Assembly: GCA_934693235.1 (NCBI GenBank)
Contig: CAKUUY010000002.1
Coordinates: forward strand, 124,001 to 188,000
Direction: 5' to 3'
DNA: 64,000 nucleotides
Origin: an uncultured Candidatus Melainabacteria bacterium
GTDB taxonomy: Bacteria; Cyanobacteriota; Vampirovibrionia; Gastranaerophilales; Gastranaerophilaceae
Made by a program: the position numbers and the translations under genes. Positions 7,924-16,596 of the stretch are shown here, piece by piece (the first letter of the stretch is position 1; each line of letters begins with the position of its first letter). The notes beneath the pieces were generated by a model, which saw only the letters and a program-made list of their open reading frames with translations, had not been told where the DNA came from and ran no database searches.

Positions 7924-9885
7924 TTACACGCTTGTAGACAAAGATGGCGCAATATTAATAAATTGACGCACTAAATCTCTATCCCAAAGTTTTCCGGCAC
8001 CATCTTTCAAAATTTCACAGGCCTTTTCGACACTCATCCCTTTTCTATAAGGTCTGTCTGAAATTAATGCATGGTAAGTATCTGCAACAGCTACAATTCT
8101 TGCCGCTAATGGAATTTCATCACCTTTTAAATGCTCAGGATAACCACTTCCGTCTATATGTTCATGGTGATATTTTACAATCGGAATTAAGTCGCGAAGA
8201 GCTTCATTCGGCGCAAGCACTTTTTCAGCACCTATTACAGGGTGTTGCTTCATAATTTTCCATTCATCATCTTCAAGTTTTCCCGGTTTTTTCAAAACAT
8301 TTTCAGGAATACCAATTTTACCGACATCGTGAAGCAATGCACCTAATTTAATTCTTTGAACTTCATCCTCAGGAAGATTGATTGCACGCGCAAGAGCTTC
8401 TGAATATCTTGAGACAGAAGTTGAATGACCTTTTGTGTATGGATCCTTTGCATCAATTGCACTTGCTAAAGAGTTTGCAAGTTCCAACAAGTGGTTTTGA
8501 GAAACAATTTGTTCATTGTTGAATTTGTGAACAAGTTCTTCTTCAAAGTTTACACCAAGCTGAGAATGACGTTTTGCAATAACTTCCGCATAAGAATGCA
8601 AAGCATCATCATCCCAGAAGTTAAAGTCTGATGAACTTACGATTGCAGACATTCCCTCTTTATAACCTTTGGCTTGGGAAATATACATCGCCTGTTCTGC
8701 AAGAATAAGAAGTTTTTCTTGATCTCTACTACATTCCGGATAAGTTGCAATACCGACAGAAACTTTTACAGGTCCAACGTCATCAACAAAACAACAAGAT
8801 AAACAGTATGTAATATATTCTGCCAAATATTTAGCATCAGCCGTATCAGTATCAGGAAGGATAATCGCTATCTCATCACCGCCATAACGGCCGGCTTTAT
8901 CGTTACTTCTAACATTTTGTTTAACTTTTTCTGCTAACAATTTAATAACTTCGTCGCCTTTTGCATGCCCGAGTTCTCTGTTAATTTTTGAGATGTTATT
9001 TACGTCAAGCATAATGATAGAAAGCTTTGAATTGTTTTCTTCAGCTTTTTTAAGTTCCACAGACAACACTTCTTGAAAACCTCTATGAGTGTACAATCCA
9101 GTTAAAGTATCAGTATTTGCATATTTGTTAGTTTGTTCAAGAAGTTCAACATTATCCATAAATAACGCACAATAATTTGCAATAAATGAAAATAACCCAA
9201 TATGATTTTCTATATTGTCTTTTCCAATTACCATAACACCCTTACAGCCACTAACAGAAATTAAAGGCAAAATCAATGTTGGAGATTGCTGTACATATGG
9301 AATATTTAAGAATTTACTGTTTTCACATACCTGAGATGAACAATTTTTGAAACATTCAATAACAGGATTTGTATCATCTGACAAAAATAATTTTGACGTA
9401 TAAGTGCTTCCCATCGAATTAAAAAGTTTTACATTTATACATTTTGATTTGTCATGATATGAACCAAAAGCGGTAAAAACATTATTTAATTTTTCAATAA
9501 ACAAATTATGAACTGCACTAAATAAATCATAAACAGTTTTTTTCTTGCTCAACGTACTATTCAAATTATTTACTAATTCTGCGTAATCAATAACCCTATG
9601 AGAACTTGCATTCGCATTGCCCATATATCCGGCATACATTCTGTTTGAAGTTTTGTTTGTATTAAAATTATTAATACGAGCAACAATATCGGACGTCTCA
9701 GCAGAAATAGGATTTGAAACTCTCTTTACTTCTTTTTCTTCAGATTTTATTTTAGCAGGTGTTTTTAATGCAGGTTTTTTAAGCGCATTTAGCTGCTTCG
9801 ACAACGGGTTCGAAACAGTTTTTTTGCTTTTTACAGGCGACTGAGCCTTTGATTTTTCTGAAATTATTTCTTTATTTTCGTTCAA
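7924..9885 (-). CDS. GAF-like + GGDEF + HD-GYP cyclic-di-GMP protein
   Basis: 653 aa. Order: basic low-complexity N-terminus (1-60), a GAF-like sensor region (about 115-250), a GGDEF diguanylate cyclase domain (about 255-415) with GGDEI at 335-339, and an HD-GYP phosphodiesterase domain (about 465-640) with HD at 519-520 and HHEHIDGSGYP at 573-583. RSND at 326-329, five residues before GGDEI, matches the product-inhibition I-site (RxxD), so both making and breaking of c-di-GMP look possible. No membrane segment is seen, so it is probably cytoplasmic. The start is a TTG at 9885 with AGGTG upstream; an in-frame stop sits just before it. It is likely linked to control of motility or attachment, as flagellar genes are in the window. 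Confidence 0.93.
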   Translation of the reverse strand: MNENKEIISEKSKAQSPVKSKKTVSNPLSKQLNALKKPALKTPAKIKSEEKEVKRVSNPISAETSDIVARINNFNTNKTSNRMYAGYMGNANASSHRVIDYAELVNNLNSTLSKKKTVYDLFSAVHNLFIEKLNNVFTAFGSYHDKSKCINVKLFNSMGSTYTSKLFLSDDTNPVIECFKNCSSQVCENSKFLNIPYVQQSPTLILPLISVSGCKGVMVIGKDNIENHIGLFSFIANYCALFMDNVELLEQTNKYANTDTLTGLYTHRGFQEVLSVELKKAEENNSKLSIIMLDVNNISKINRELGHAKGDEVIKLLAEKVKQNVRSNDKAGRYGGDEIAIILPDTDTADAKYLAEYITYCLSCCFVDDVGPVKVSVGIATYPECSRDQEKLLILAEQAMYISQAKGYKEGMSAIVSSSDFNFWDDDALHSYAEVIAKRHSQLGVNFEEELVHKFNNEQIVSQNHLLELANSLASAIDAKDPYTKGHSTSVSRYSEALARAINLPEDEVQRIKLGALLHDVGKIGIPENVLKKPGKLEDDEWKIMKQHPVIGAEKVLAPNEALRDLIPIVKYHHEHIDGSGYPEHLKGDEIPLAARIVAVADTYHALISDRPYRKGMSVEKACEILKDGAGKLWDRDLVRQFINIAPSLSTSV

Positions 9886-10003
9886 AATCTACACCTACAC
9901 ACATTTGTTATAAAACACATGATAAACTATTTTTGCCTAATTTGACATTTTAGTTTACATTACTTAAGACTATTTTATTATTAATTCCACCGAAAAACAA
10001 TAC

Positions 10004-10073
10004 GCCATTTAGATGGCAAAACTCACCATTTTTACAAATGGTCTACCTATATAATATTACTACATTAGTAGTA
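10004..10073. promoter_or_regulatory. Three consecutive short hairpins upstream of the GGDEF/HD-GYP gene
   Basis: GCCAT/ATGGC (10004-10017), ACCATTT/AAATGGT (10025-10042) and TACTAC/GTAGTA (10058-10073) are three perfect small inverted repeats in tandem in the 334-base gap between the 53-aa gene and the GGDEF/HD-GYP gene. They could be leader structure or operators. They do not match the c-di-GMP riboswitch consensus as far as can be seen. The rest of 9886-10158 is AT-rich with no recognisable feature. Confidence 0.35.
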
Positions 10074-10158
10074 TAACACACAAAATTGTTTTTTCTTGAT
10101 TTTTATTGATAACTTTTACAGAAATTAATATAACGTTCAGATATTTTTACAGCCCAAA

Positions 10159-10186
10159 AGCCCAACCATAAATATAAGGTTGAGCT
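10159..10186 (-). terminator. Rho-independent terminator of the 53-aa gene
   Basis: Read on the minus strand, AGCTCAACC pairs with GGTTGGGCT (one U-G wobble) and TTTT follows. The wobble pairs only in the minus-strand transcript (it would be C/A on the plus strand), which supports the direction. It lies about 35 bases after the stop of the small gene. Confidence 0.65.
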
Positions 10187-10219
10187 ATAGAAAAATTTAC
10201 TAATCCCTTTTGTCTGGTG

Positions 10220-10381
10220 TTATACCAAGCCTAATACTTTTTTGTACCAAGAGAAAGTTTCCACTTCGATACCATTAAAAGTTGTTTTTAAACATTGATT
10301 TTTCAGATAGTTTTCAAATTCATCGTTAAATTTGGATTTTGTAGTTTTTGGTTTAATCGTTTCTGAAGCTAATACTGTCAT
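10220..10381 (-). CDS. Small hypothetical protein, 53 aa
   Basis: ATG at 10381 to TAA at 10220, 53 codons. AAAGGAG lies seven bases before the ATG, a strong SD, and a strand-specific terminator follows the stop, so this is probably a real gene. The protein starts MTVLASETIKPKTTKSKFND and is soluble-looking, with a Lys/Thr-rich start and an aromatic C-terminal half (FENYLKNQC, FSWYKKVLGLV). No family recognised. It may be a small regulator or peptide precursor; there is no evidence for either. Confidence 0.6.
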   Translation of the reverse strand: MTVLASETIKPKTTKSKFNDEFENYLKNQCLKTTFNGIEVETFSWYKKVLGLV

Positions 10382-10642
10382 AGACCTACTCCTTTTGTTT
10401 CCTAAGTGACCATATATAATTCATATGTAAATTATAACATATATTATTATCTTTTTCTAGTGGGGGGATACTTGGTAACAGTCCAAAATTTGCACCCTGT
10501 GCAGAAAATATGATTGTAAAATTTTGTTAAACATTCACTTAACTTATTGACATTAAAATATTAGATAGAATTTACCTGTTTTTCAATTGCCATGGTGAGT
10601 GATTTTTATTGTTTTAGCAGATTAAACTCAATTTTTTAATTT
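10382..10642. other. Gene-free stretch before the TPR operon
   Basis: This stretch should hold the promoter of the minus-strand 53-aa gene near its right end of reading (about 10400-10450, AT-rich). A GGGGGG run at 10462-10467 and a small hairpin GCAC-CCT-GTGC near 10492 are the only distinct elements. Nothing else is supported. Confidence 0.3.
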
Positions 10643-10671
10643 TTGCACAAATACACTTTTTCTGTTATAAT
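10643..10671 (+). promoter_or_regulatory. Extended -10 promoter of the TPR/lipoprotein operon
   Basis: TGTTATAAT (TG at 10663-10664, TATAAT at 10666-10671) is an exact extended -10. The -35 is weak (TTGCAC, 10643-10648, 17-base spacer). The predicted start, about 10678, lies 17 bases before the SD AGGAGA at 10695-10700. Confidence 0.65.
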
Positions 10672-10708
10672 GTCGGTAAGTTATTATACAGATTAGGAGA
10701 GTGGCATT

Positions 10709-12739
10709 ATTAATAAGAAGTTATTATTTTCGGCGTTATTATCACTTTTTTTGGTAGGGACTCAGGTTCAAGCTATGGTTCCGGAAGCTAATTCATTATA
10801 CCAACAAGCTTGTTCTGCAGAATACAAAGAGGATTACCAAACCGCAGTTGACAAATTACAACAAGCCTTGGCTCTTGCAGGAAACGATGTAATGATTTAC
10901 ACAAAACTTGCCGGTGTGTATAGTGAGATGGGAGAATATGAAAAGGCTCTAGAAACATATTCAAAAGTTCTTGAACTAAAACCATCTGATGGATACATTT
11001 ACTTAAGTATTGGCAGCATTTACGAAAACCAAGGAAAATATTTAGAAGCTCTGCAAGCCTATAATAAAGTCGCAGAAATGTGCCCTGAGTACTTGTATAA
11101 TTACTTAAACATTGCAAACGTTCAATACCAGTTGAGAGATTACAAATCGGCAATCGAAAATTACAACAAATTTTTATCTACATATTCTCAACACCAAGAT
11201 GCTAGAGAAAATTTGGCCGCATCATACGTAAGTGACGGGGATTTTGATAAAGCAGTGAGCGAATATAACACTCTTTATACAAAAAACCCGACAGGCTTTA
11301 AAAACTTTTCTAACTACGGTTTGGCACTATTCCAAACAAAAAATTATGACAAAGCTTGCGAATTTTTAGAAAAAGCAGTTGAAGCAAATCCGGAAAACAC
11401 TTCTGCTCATATCAATTTAGCACTTTCTTATCAGGAATTAAATAAAAATGATTTAGCATTAGCGCAATACGATGTCGTATTCAGACAACAACCGGCATTG
11501 CACTCAGTTCGTTTTGATTATGGCAATTTGCTAGCCGACATGGGACAAAACGAAGCTGCCGTAGAAAATTATAAAATATATATCGATCACTATCCTGAAG
11601 ATGCCCGCGCTTATCAAAATATCGGCATTGTTTACAAGCGTTTAAATCAACTGGATAACACAATTGCAAGTTATGAAAAAGCGCTTGACCTTCAAAAAGA
11701 CAGCAAAAATGCCGATTTAGAAGAAGATTTGGCAGAATGTTACCATTTAAAACACGATTACACAAACGCATTGAAATATTACAATGAAGCACTTTTAGTC
11801 AAAAAAGATGACTACAATTTGAGATTTAACAAAGCCTTAGTTCTTCACGCAATGAAAGATTACAATGGTGCAATTGACTTATATTCAGAATTGTTAAAAG
11901 AAAAAGCTAATAATTCAATTAGTTCTAATCTTGCATCAGCCTACGTTTCTTTGGGTGAAGAAAACTTAAATGTTCAAAACTATACTTTAGCAACAGAGTA
12001 TTTTGAAAAAGCTATTGAAAGTGGAACAAAAGACAGTTTTGCATACTATGGTTTGGCAAAATCATACAGAGCCTGCGGAATTAATGAAAAAGCTACTGAA
12101 TACTACGAAAAAGCTATCGCTATGGCTCCAGACAAAGTTCAATACAGTAAGGAATTTGCAGAATTCATTGCATCTTCAAATAAAATGCCTGACGTAAAAT
12201 CTTCTGACATGAACGATGAAATTAAAGAAATTTCGCTTTCGATGGATTCAATCAGAGCAGGTGAAGCTGCTGATGAAGAACAAAATAAGTCATTTATTGC
12301 AAAAGGTGATGAAAACTATAAAGCCAAAAACTATGATACCGCAATCAAAAACTACCAAGATGCTTTGAAAATTAACCCATCTGATGAAATTACATTATTG
12401 AAAATAGGCAACATATACAAACTTAAACAAGATAGCAAAAACGCAATAAGTTTTTATAAAAAATCAATTGTTGTAAACCCTAATTATGCTGACGGTTGGT
12501 TTAACCTAGGGCTTGTTTACGCTAATGACAAAAATAATAATAAAGCCAAAGAAGCTTTTCACCGCGTAATTACACTAAATCCAAACTACGGATACGCTTA
12601 TTATGCACTCGGAATTGCTTATGAGCAAGATGGAAATATCAAGGAAGCTTTGAATAACTACAAAATTTTCTTAACTCATAGCAAAGACGAGGTAACAACA
12701 AAAGCTGTTGAAACAAAAATTAAGACACTTGAAAAATGA
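10709..12739 (+). CDS. Secreted TPR-repeat protein, apparent ATT start
   Basis: 676 codons from the ATT at 10709. No ATG or GTG gives a full N-terminus. From 10709 the frame reads a classical Sec signal peptide, (M)NKKLLFSALLSLFLVG then TQVQA, and SD AGGAGA (10695-10700) is eight bases upstream. An in-frame TAG at 10694 bars any earlier start. The TTG at 10751 would cut the signal peptide and has no SD. The mature protein is almost wholly tetratricopeptide repeats, more than ten, with A-Y-L and NP consensus positions (for example ALELAKPSDGYIYLSIG-like units), so it is a periplasmic or surface scaffold for protein binding. It overlaps the lipoprotein gene by four bases (ATGA), which suggests the two act together. 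Confidence 0.85.
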   Translation: MNKKLLFSALLSLFLVGTQVQAMVPEANSLYQQACSAEYKEDYQTAVDKLQQALALAGNDVMIYTKLAGVYSEMGEYEKALETYSKVLELKPSDGYIYLSIGSIYENQGKYLEALQAYNKVAEMCPEYLYNYLNIANVQYQLRDYKSAIENYNKFLSTYSQHQDARENLAASYVSDGDFDKAVSEYNTLYTKNPTGFKNFSNYGLALFQTKNYDKACEFLEKAVEANPENTSAHINLALSYQELNKNDLALAQYDVVFRQQPALHSVRFDYGNLLADMGQNEAAVENYKIYIDHYPEDARAYQNIGIVYKRLNQLDNTIASYEKALDLQKDSKNADLEEDLAECYHLKHDYTNALKYYNEALLVKKDDYNLRFNKALVLHAMKDYNGAIDLYSELLKEKANNSISSNLASAYVSLGEENLNVQNYTLATEYFEKAIESGTKDSFAYYGLAKSYRACGINEKATEYYEKAIAMAPDKVQYSKEFAEFIASSNKMPDVKSSDMNDEIKEISLSMDSIRAGEAADEEQNKSFIAKGDENYKAKNYDTAIKNYQDALKINPSDEITLLKIGNIYKLKQDSKNAISFYKKSIVVNPNYADGWFNLGLVYANDKNNNKAKEAFHRVITLNPNYGYAYYALGIAYEQDGNIKEALNNYKIFLTHSKDEVTTKAVETKIKTLEK

Positions 12740-13146
12740 AGAAAATAGTTTTATTACTTTCAATTTTGTTGACAATGTTTTTGGCAAGCGCCTGTACCGG
12801 AGACAAAGCTGCAATTTTATTTAATAAATATCCGATTACCGAGAAAAACATTTATGATTATTCAAAATCTTTTCTTGTCGGGAGACGAATTTATTACATT
12901 ATTTTGATGCCCCAAAAAGTAGAATCAAGGTATTTGTATATTCAAATAATCAAAAAAGACAATAATTACGGACAATTTGCATACAAGCTACAACAAACAT
13001 ATAATATACGACTAAAAGACGAAGAAATTAATTATCATACTGACTATTTTGTGTTAAATGAAAAAGGCTACTATTTCATGAAAGTTTACTCAAAAGACAA
13101 TCCACAAAAAGTCTTGGCACAAGCAGATTTTTATGTAGGGAAGTAG
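12736..13146 (+). CDS. Small putative lipoprotein
   Basis: 136 aa. The N-terminus KKIVLLLSILLTMFLASAC is a signal peptide ending in a lipobox-like ASAC, with the lipidated Cys at residue 20. The rest is a beta-rich-looking domain with many Tyr (YYIILMPQ, RYLYIQIIKK) and no recognised family. It overlaps the TPR gene (ATGA), so it is probably translationally coupled and works with it in the cell envelope. Function unknown. Confidence 0.75.
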   Translation: MKKIVLLLSILLTMFLASACTGDKAAILFNKYPITEKNIYDYSKSFLVGRRIYYIILMPQKVESRYLYIQIIKKDNNYGQFAYKLQQTYNIRLKDEEINYHTDYFVLNEKGYYFMKVYSKDNPQKVLAQADFYVGK

Positions 13147-13344
13147 TTAAGGTGCTACGCACGTAGCCCTCTGTGACAATATTTGTCCATACCTCATATA
13201 TTGGTATTTAGTTTGTAGATATTTTTAGTAACTTTTAACAAAACTCAACTTAGAGCAGGGGGAATAAAAATTTTTGAAACTTAGATTACGCAACTCATAG
13301 TTCATGAACCCAATTTTCTACTATTTCTTCACTCGTGCGCGATG
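13147..13344. other. Non-coding spacer with short repeat A (copy 1)
   Basis: A segment at about 13155-13206 (core GTAGCCCTCTG and CATA.ATTGG) recurs in the same orientation at about 34484-34535. There it sits inside a copy of the larger repeat B. The remainder is AT-rich with no ORF or clear promoter. Confidence 0.55.
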
Positions 13345-13600
13345 ACAAGTTGTTGTACATAATAACAGATTACGAAGTCAATTTGCCACGATAGTGGAAT
13401 GAACAATAACTCGTTAGCGAAACAGACGACAAAAACAGCCTTTGTTTGAGCGATTAGCGAGTTTGGCTGTTTTTAAGTTGAGCTTACGAGTTATTAGTGA
13501 ATGTAGCGTGTGGCTGGTTTTGTGGAACTTTTTACACAAAAAGTTCCCGCCGTCCGCGCAGGACTAATATAGATTTTTTGTCAACAAATTACTTTACATA
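13345..13600 (+). repeat. Dispersed repeat B, copy 1
   Basis: About 255 bases that match, in inverted orientation, 34318-34640. Shared blocks include GATGACAAGTT, AATAACAGATTACG, TAACTCGTTA.CGAAACAGAC, CAAAGGCTGTTT, CCAGCCACACGCTACA and CCTGCGCGGACGGCGGGAAC, by eye on opposite strands. Short ORFs across it are not conserved as protein and look non-coding. It could be a decayed mobile element or a structured intergenic repeat. Copy 1 lacks the A segment found inside copy 2. Confidence 0.8.
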
Positions 13601-13659
13601 CTATAATGACAGTTTTGGTTTAATTATTCAAGCAATAATTATAGATTACGAAGTCCAAT

Positions 13660-14079
13660 CTACTTTCTTTTTTCATCAAAGAATTTCTGCAAAATTGCAT
13701 TGCATTCTTTCTCCATAATACCGCCATAAACTTTTAATTTTGAGTTCGCAAATTTCCTCAAATCTATCTTTGTGCCCAAAGCTCCATAATTATGGTCATA
13801 AGAGCCAAAATAAAGCGTTTTAATTCTGGAATTTATTATTGCCCAAGCGCACATCGGACAAGGCTCTAATGTCACGAACATCTCACAATCATCCAATCGC
13901 CAATTATTAAGTTTTTGTTCTGCTTCTCTAATTGCAAGAATTTCCGCATGAGCCGTCACATCGTTCAACATTTCTTTTTGATTAAACGTTTCTGCAATTA
14001 TTTCTCCATCCTTAACGATTAGAGCCCCGACAGGAATTTCTCCATTTGCTTTTTGAGCTAAAGCTATCGCACGTTTCAC
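13660..14079 (-). CDS. tadA: tRNA(Arg) adenosine-34 deaminase
   Basis: 139 aa. TadA converts A34 to inosine in the tRNA-Arg(ACG) anticodon. The zinc site is complete: HAE at 44-46 (His44 ligand, Glu46 proton shuttle) and PCPMC (Cys74, Cys77). The start is a GTG directly after the TAA of the kinase gene (TAAGTG), with a strong SD, GAGGTGATT, inside the end of that gene. The N-terminus is some ten residues shorter than E. coli TadA but keeps the first helix. Third gene of a regulator-kinase-tadA run; the link is probably only positional. Confidence 0.93.
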   Translation of the reverse strand: MKRAIALAQKANGEIPVGALIVKDGEIIAETFNQKEMLNDVTAHAEILAIREAEQKLNNWRLDDCEMFVTLEPCPMCAWAIINSRIKTLYFGSYDHNYGALGTKIDLRKFANSKLKVYGGIMEKECNAILQKFFDEKRK

Positions 14080-15753
14080 TTAAATCACCTCAACCGCATT
14101 TGACAAATTTAACGTCAATTCTACACAAAAACCACATTTTTCATCGCTATGAAGTTTAATTGTCCCGTTCATCGCCTCAACAAGCCCTTTTACAATAAAC
14201 AACCCCAACCCAGTTCCACGAGTTGTGCGAGTAGTATTGTCATCTAACCTTATAAATTTTTCAAACAACTTATTCAGTTTTTCAGGCGGAATAACATTGC
14301 AGTCATTTTTAACAAATATTTTTGCCTTATCATTTTCGGTATAAGCCTCCACAACAATTTTTGAATCTTCGCTTGCATATTTAGCAGCATTTTCAAGCAA
14401 GTTGCCAAAAACCTGAATGAGTCTATCTTTGTCTGCATCAACAAGTGGAAAATCTTCACTGATATTGAAAACTATTTCTTTTTGGGATTTATTTTTTATC
14501 AAAATTTTAGCTTCCTCAAGAACCTCTGGGATCCAAACTTGTTCGACTTTTGTTCTCAATCGCATTCCCTCAATATCAGGAATTGTTAATAAATCTTCAA
14601 TCAAGCGTTTCAAACGCTCTGATTGAGCTTTAATTACACGCAAAGATTTTTGGCGAGTTTCATCATCAATCGTGATATCTTGACGCATAAGTCTAGACGT
14701 ATACCCCTGAATACTTGTCAATGGAGTTCGCAACTCGTGACTGACGGTATCAATTAGATTTGAACGAAACTCATTTAATTGTTTCAATTCCACGTTATTT
14801 TTTTTCAGCTGAATATAAGATTTATGAATCTCAGTTGCCATTCTGTTAAATTCAAATGCCAAGAAAATGATTTCGTGAGGAGTGAAAGCCGTTGTCAAAA
14901 GTCTGATTTGACGTTCATAATTCCCTTTTGAAATCGCAATAATCCCTTTAAACAACTGTCTTATATTGATGTACAAATAGTAAGTGTAAAGCCCGACAAC
15001 AAAAATTATCGTCAATGTCGCAAACAAGCAGGACAAAATAATTTTCAAACTATTATTTGTAATTGCTTTGCGCGTAACTTTTTCAGTCGTATTTACAATT
15101 ATTGTAATTTTCGGCTCTTCTTTTGAAACATAAACTAACGGCTGATTTTTCACATCCCCAAAAATCATAGGTTTGTTTTTACGTAAATTTTTTGGCAATA
15201 AAGCTATTGTTTCTTTGTAAGCTTTATCCGTCAAATTATGCTCTGCAATTAAATCTCCATCATTTGTAAGAACATATATCTGTCTTTTATCATCCGCAAT
15301 TGACCTGAATAACTCATCTCTAATCGCATCAAGTTTATATGTTGCAACCAAATACTCGTTATTCTGCATTTTTACCGGAACTGTAGCCTTTTTATCCTTT
15401 TTGTTGCGTTCATGAATTGAGTCTAACTTTGATTCACTAACTATTTCAAGCTTTTCACAATCAGGCAAAGATTTAGTCACCTCTCGCAAATAAGCAGTTC
15501 TCGCAGCAGGCGTTTTAAAATACTTTAAAGAAAAAACGACTTGTTCAAGATTGCTCGACACTGTTTTGTTGAAAAAATCAATTTCGTCAGAAACCATATT
15601 TGCAATCAAAACCGCAGATTCTCTAAGCTGATAACGCATTGAATGCTGGTTAATATTATTGATGATAAATCCGCTAATTGAAGTCGGAATTATTACCGCA
15701 AATACAAAAACTATACCAATTTGTTCAACAATTTTCAGATGTTTTTCAAACAT
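14080..15753 (-). CDS. Membrane sensor histidine kinase
   Basis: 557 aa. Two membrane helices (about 12-32 and 237-263) enclose a periplasmic sensor domain of about 200 residues with a PAS/CACHE-like look. A HAMP-like linker (264-318) follows, then HisKA with SHELRTPL (phospho-acceptor His339) and HATPase_c with N-box GNLLENAAKYA and glycine boxes (TRGTGLGLFIVK). The ATG overlaps the last base of the response regulator gene upstream, so the pair is coupled. The OmpR-type regulator at 15753-16460 is its likely partner. The signal is unknown. Confidence 0.94.
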   Translation of the reverse strand: MFEKHLKIVEQIGIVFVFAVIIPTSISGFIINNINQHSMRYQLRESAVLIANMVSDEIDFFNKTVSSNLEQVVFSLKYFKTPAARTAYLREVTKSLPDCEKLEIVSESKLDSIHERNKKDKKATVPVKMQNNEYLVATYKLDAIRDELFRSIADDKRQIYVLTNDGDLIAEHNLTDKAYKETIALLPKNLRKNKPMIFGDVKNQPLVYVSKEEPKITIIVNTTEKVTRKAITNNSLKIILSCLFATLTIIFVVGLYTYYLYINIRQLFKGIIAISKGNYERQIRLLTTAFTPHEIIFLAFEFNRMATEIHKSYIQLKKNNVELKQLNEFRSNLIDTVSHELRTPLTSIQGYTSRLMRQDITIDDETRQKSLRVIKAQSERLKRLIEDLLTIPDIEGMRLRTKVEQVWIPEVLEEAKILIKNKSQKEIVFNISEDFPLVDADKDRLIQVFGNLLENAAKYASEDSKIVVEAYTENDKAKIFVKNDCNVIPPEKLNKLFEKFIRLDDNTTRTTRGTGLGLFIVKGLVEAMNGTIKLHSDEKCGFCVELTLNLSNAVEVI

Positions 15754-16460
15754 TATTCTTCTCCAAACGGAGTTAATTTATAACCTACATTTGTCACAGT
15801 GTGAAGATATTTCGGATGTTTTGTATCCGGCTCAATCTTGTTTCTCAACCCACCTACGTGAACCCTCAACATTCTTACATCTTCATCACTGTCATATCCC
15901 CAAACTTCATCTAACAAAGTTGCAAGTGTAACAGGTGTATTAAAATGTTGCATTAAACAATACAAAATCTCAAATTCTGTCGGAGTAAGTTTTGTTTTTT
16001 TGTTAACAACGACAGCCTCAAGAGTTTCAGGAAAAATCTGAATATCCCCAGCATTCAAAACCTCGTCAGACATAACTGTTTTATCTTCAACTTGATTTCT
16101 TCTCAAAAGCACACGTATTCTCAACAGAACTTCTTGAACATCAAACGGCTTAACCAAATAATCATCCGCTCCGCAATCAAACCCCTCTGTCTTATCATCA
16201 ATCGTTCCCTTTGCAGTTAACATCAAAATAGGAATGGCAAGTTTCGCCTGACGAATATTTTTACAAACATCAAAACCATTCATCTTTGGCATCATTACGT
16301 CAAGTAAAATCAAATCATAAGAATTATTCAAAGCCTTGTTTAAGCCTTCTAATCCGTTACAAGCCGTATCTACAAAATAACCGCTTGCTCGAACATCAAA
16401 CTCCAACAACTCTCTGATTTCATCGTCATCATCAACTATTAAAATTCGTTTTTCTGTCAT
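15753..16460 (-). CDS. OmpR/RpaB-like response regulator
   Basis: 235 aa. Receiver domain 1-120 with the acidic pocket (DDDDE), phospho-acceptor Asp54 (LLDVMMPKMNG), Thr82 and Lys104 (VKPFD). A C-terminal winged-helix DNA-binding domain follows (LTPTEFEILYCLMQH, DVRMLRVHVGGLRNKIE, TVTNVGYKL). It resembles the NblR/RpaB-type regulators of cyanobacteria, though no orthology is claimed. First gene of the regulator-kinase-tadA run. Confidence 0.94.
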   Translation of the reverse strand: MTEKRILIVDDDDEIRELLEFDVRASGYFVDTACNGLEGLNKALNNSYDLILLDVMMPKMNGFDVCKNIRQAKLAIPILMLTAKGTIDDKTEGFDCGADDYLVKPFDVQEVLLRIRVLLRRNQVEDKTVMSDEVLNAGDIQIFPETLEAVVVNKKTKLTPTEFEILYCLMQHFNTPVTLATLLDEVWGYDSDEDVRMLRVHVGGLRNKIEPDTKHPKYLHTVTNVGYKLTPFGEE

Positions 16461-16540
16461 ATCAAATCCCTTTTTGTATATACAATTTTATAAAAATTTC
16501 CGATTTATTGCAATTGATTATAAAGAAATATTATACGACA

Positions 16541-16569
16541 AAAAGACCTCCGAAATTCAGAGGTCTTTT
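16541..16569 (-). terminator. Terminator of the GGGtGRT gene
   Basis: A perfect 10-bp stem AAAAGACCTC/GAGGTCTTTT with a 9-base loop and a T-run on the minus strand (CTTTTTG), about 28 bases after the GGGtGRT stop. Confidence 0.85.
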
Positions 16570-16596
16570 ATTTATATCTGACATCAAATCTTCAAA

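Noticed and set aside
9886..10158. c-di-GMP riboswitch before the GGDEF/HD-GYP gene
   Set aside because: The three hairpins are short, and no GEMM core sequence is seen.
10751..10753. TTG start for the TPR protein
   Set aside because: No SD, and it would remove most of the signal peptide; ATT at 10709 fits better.
13497..13718. 73-aa ORF inside repeat B
   Set aside because: It lies in a non-coding repeat, overlaps tadA's end and is not conserved in the second copy.
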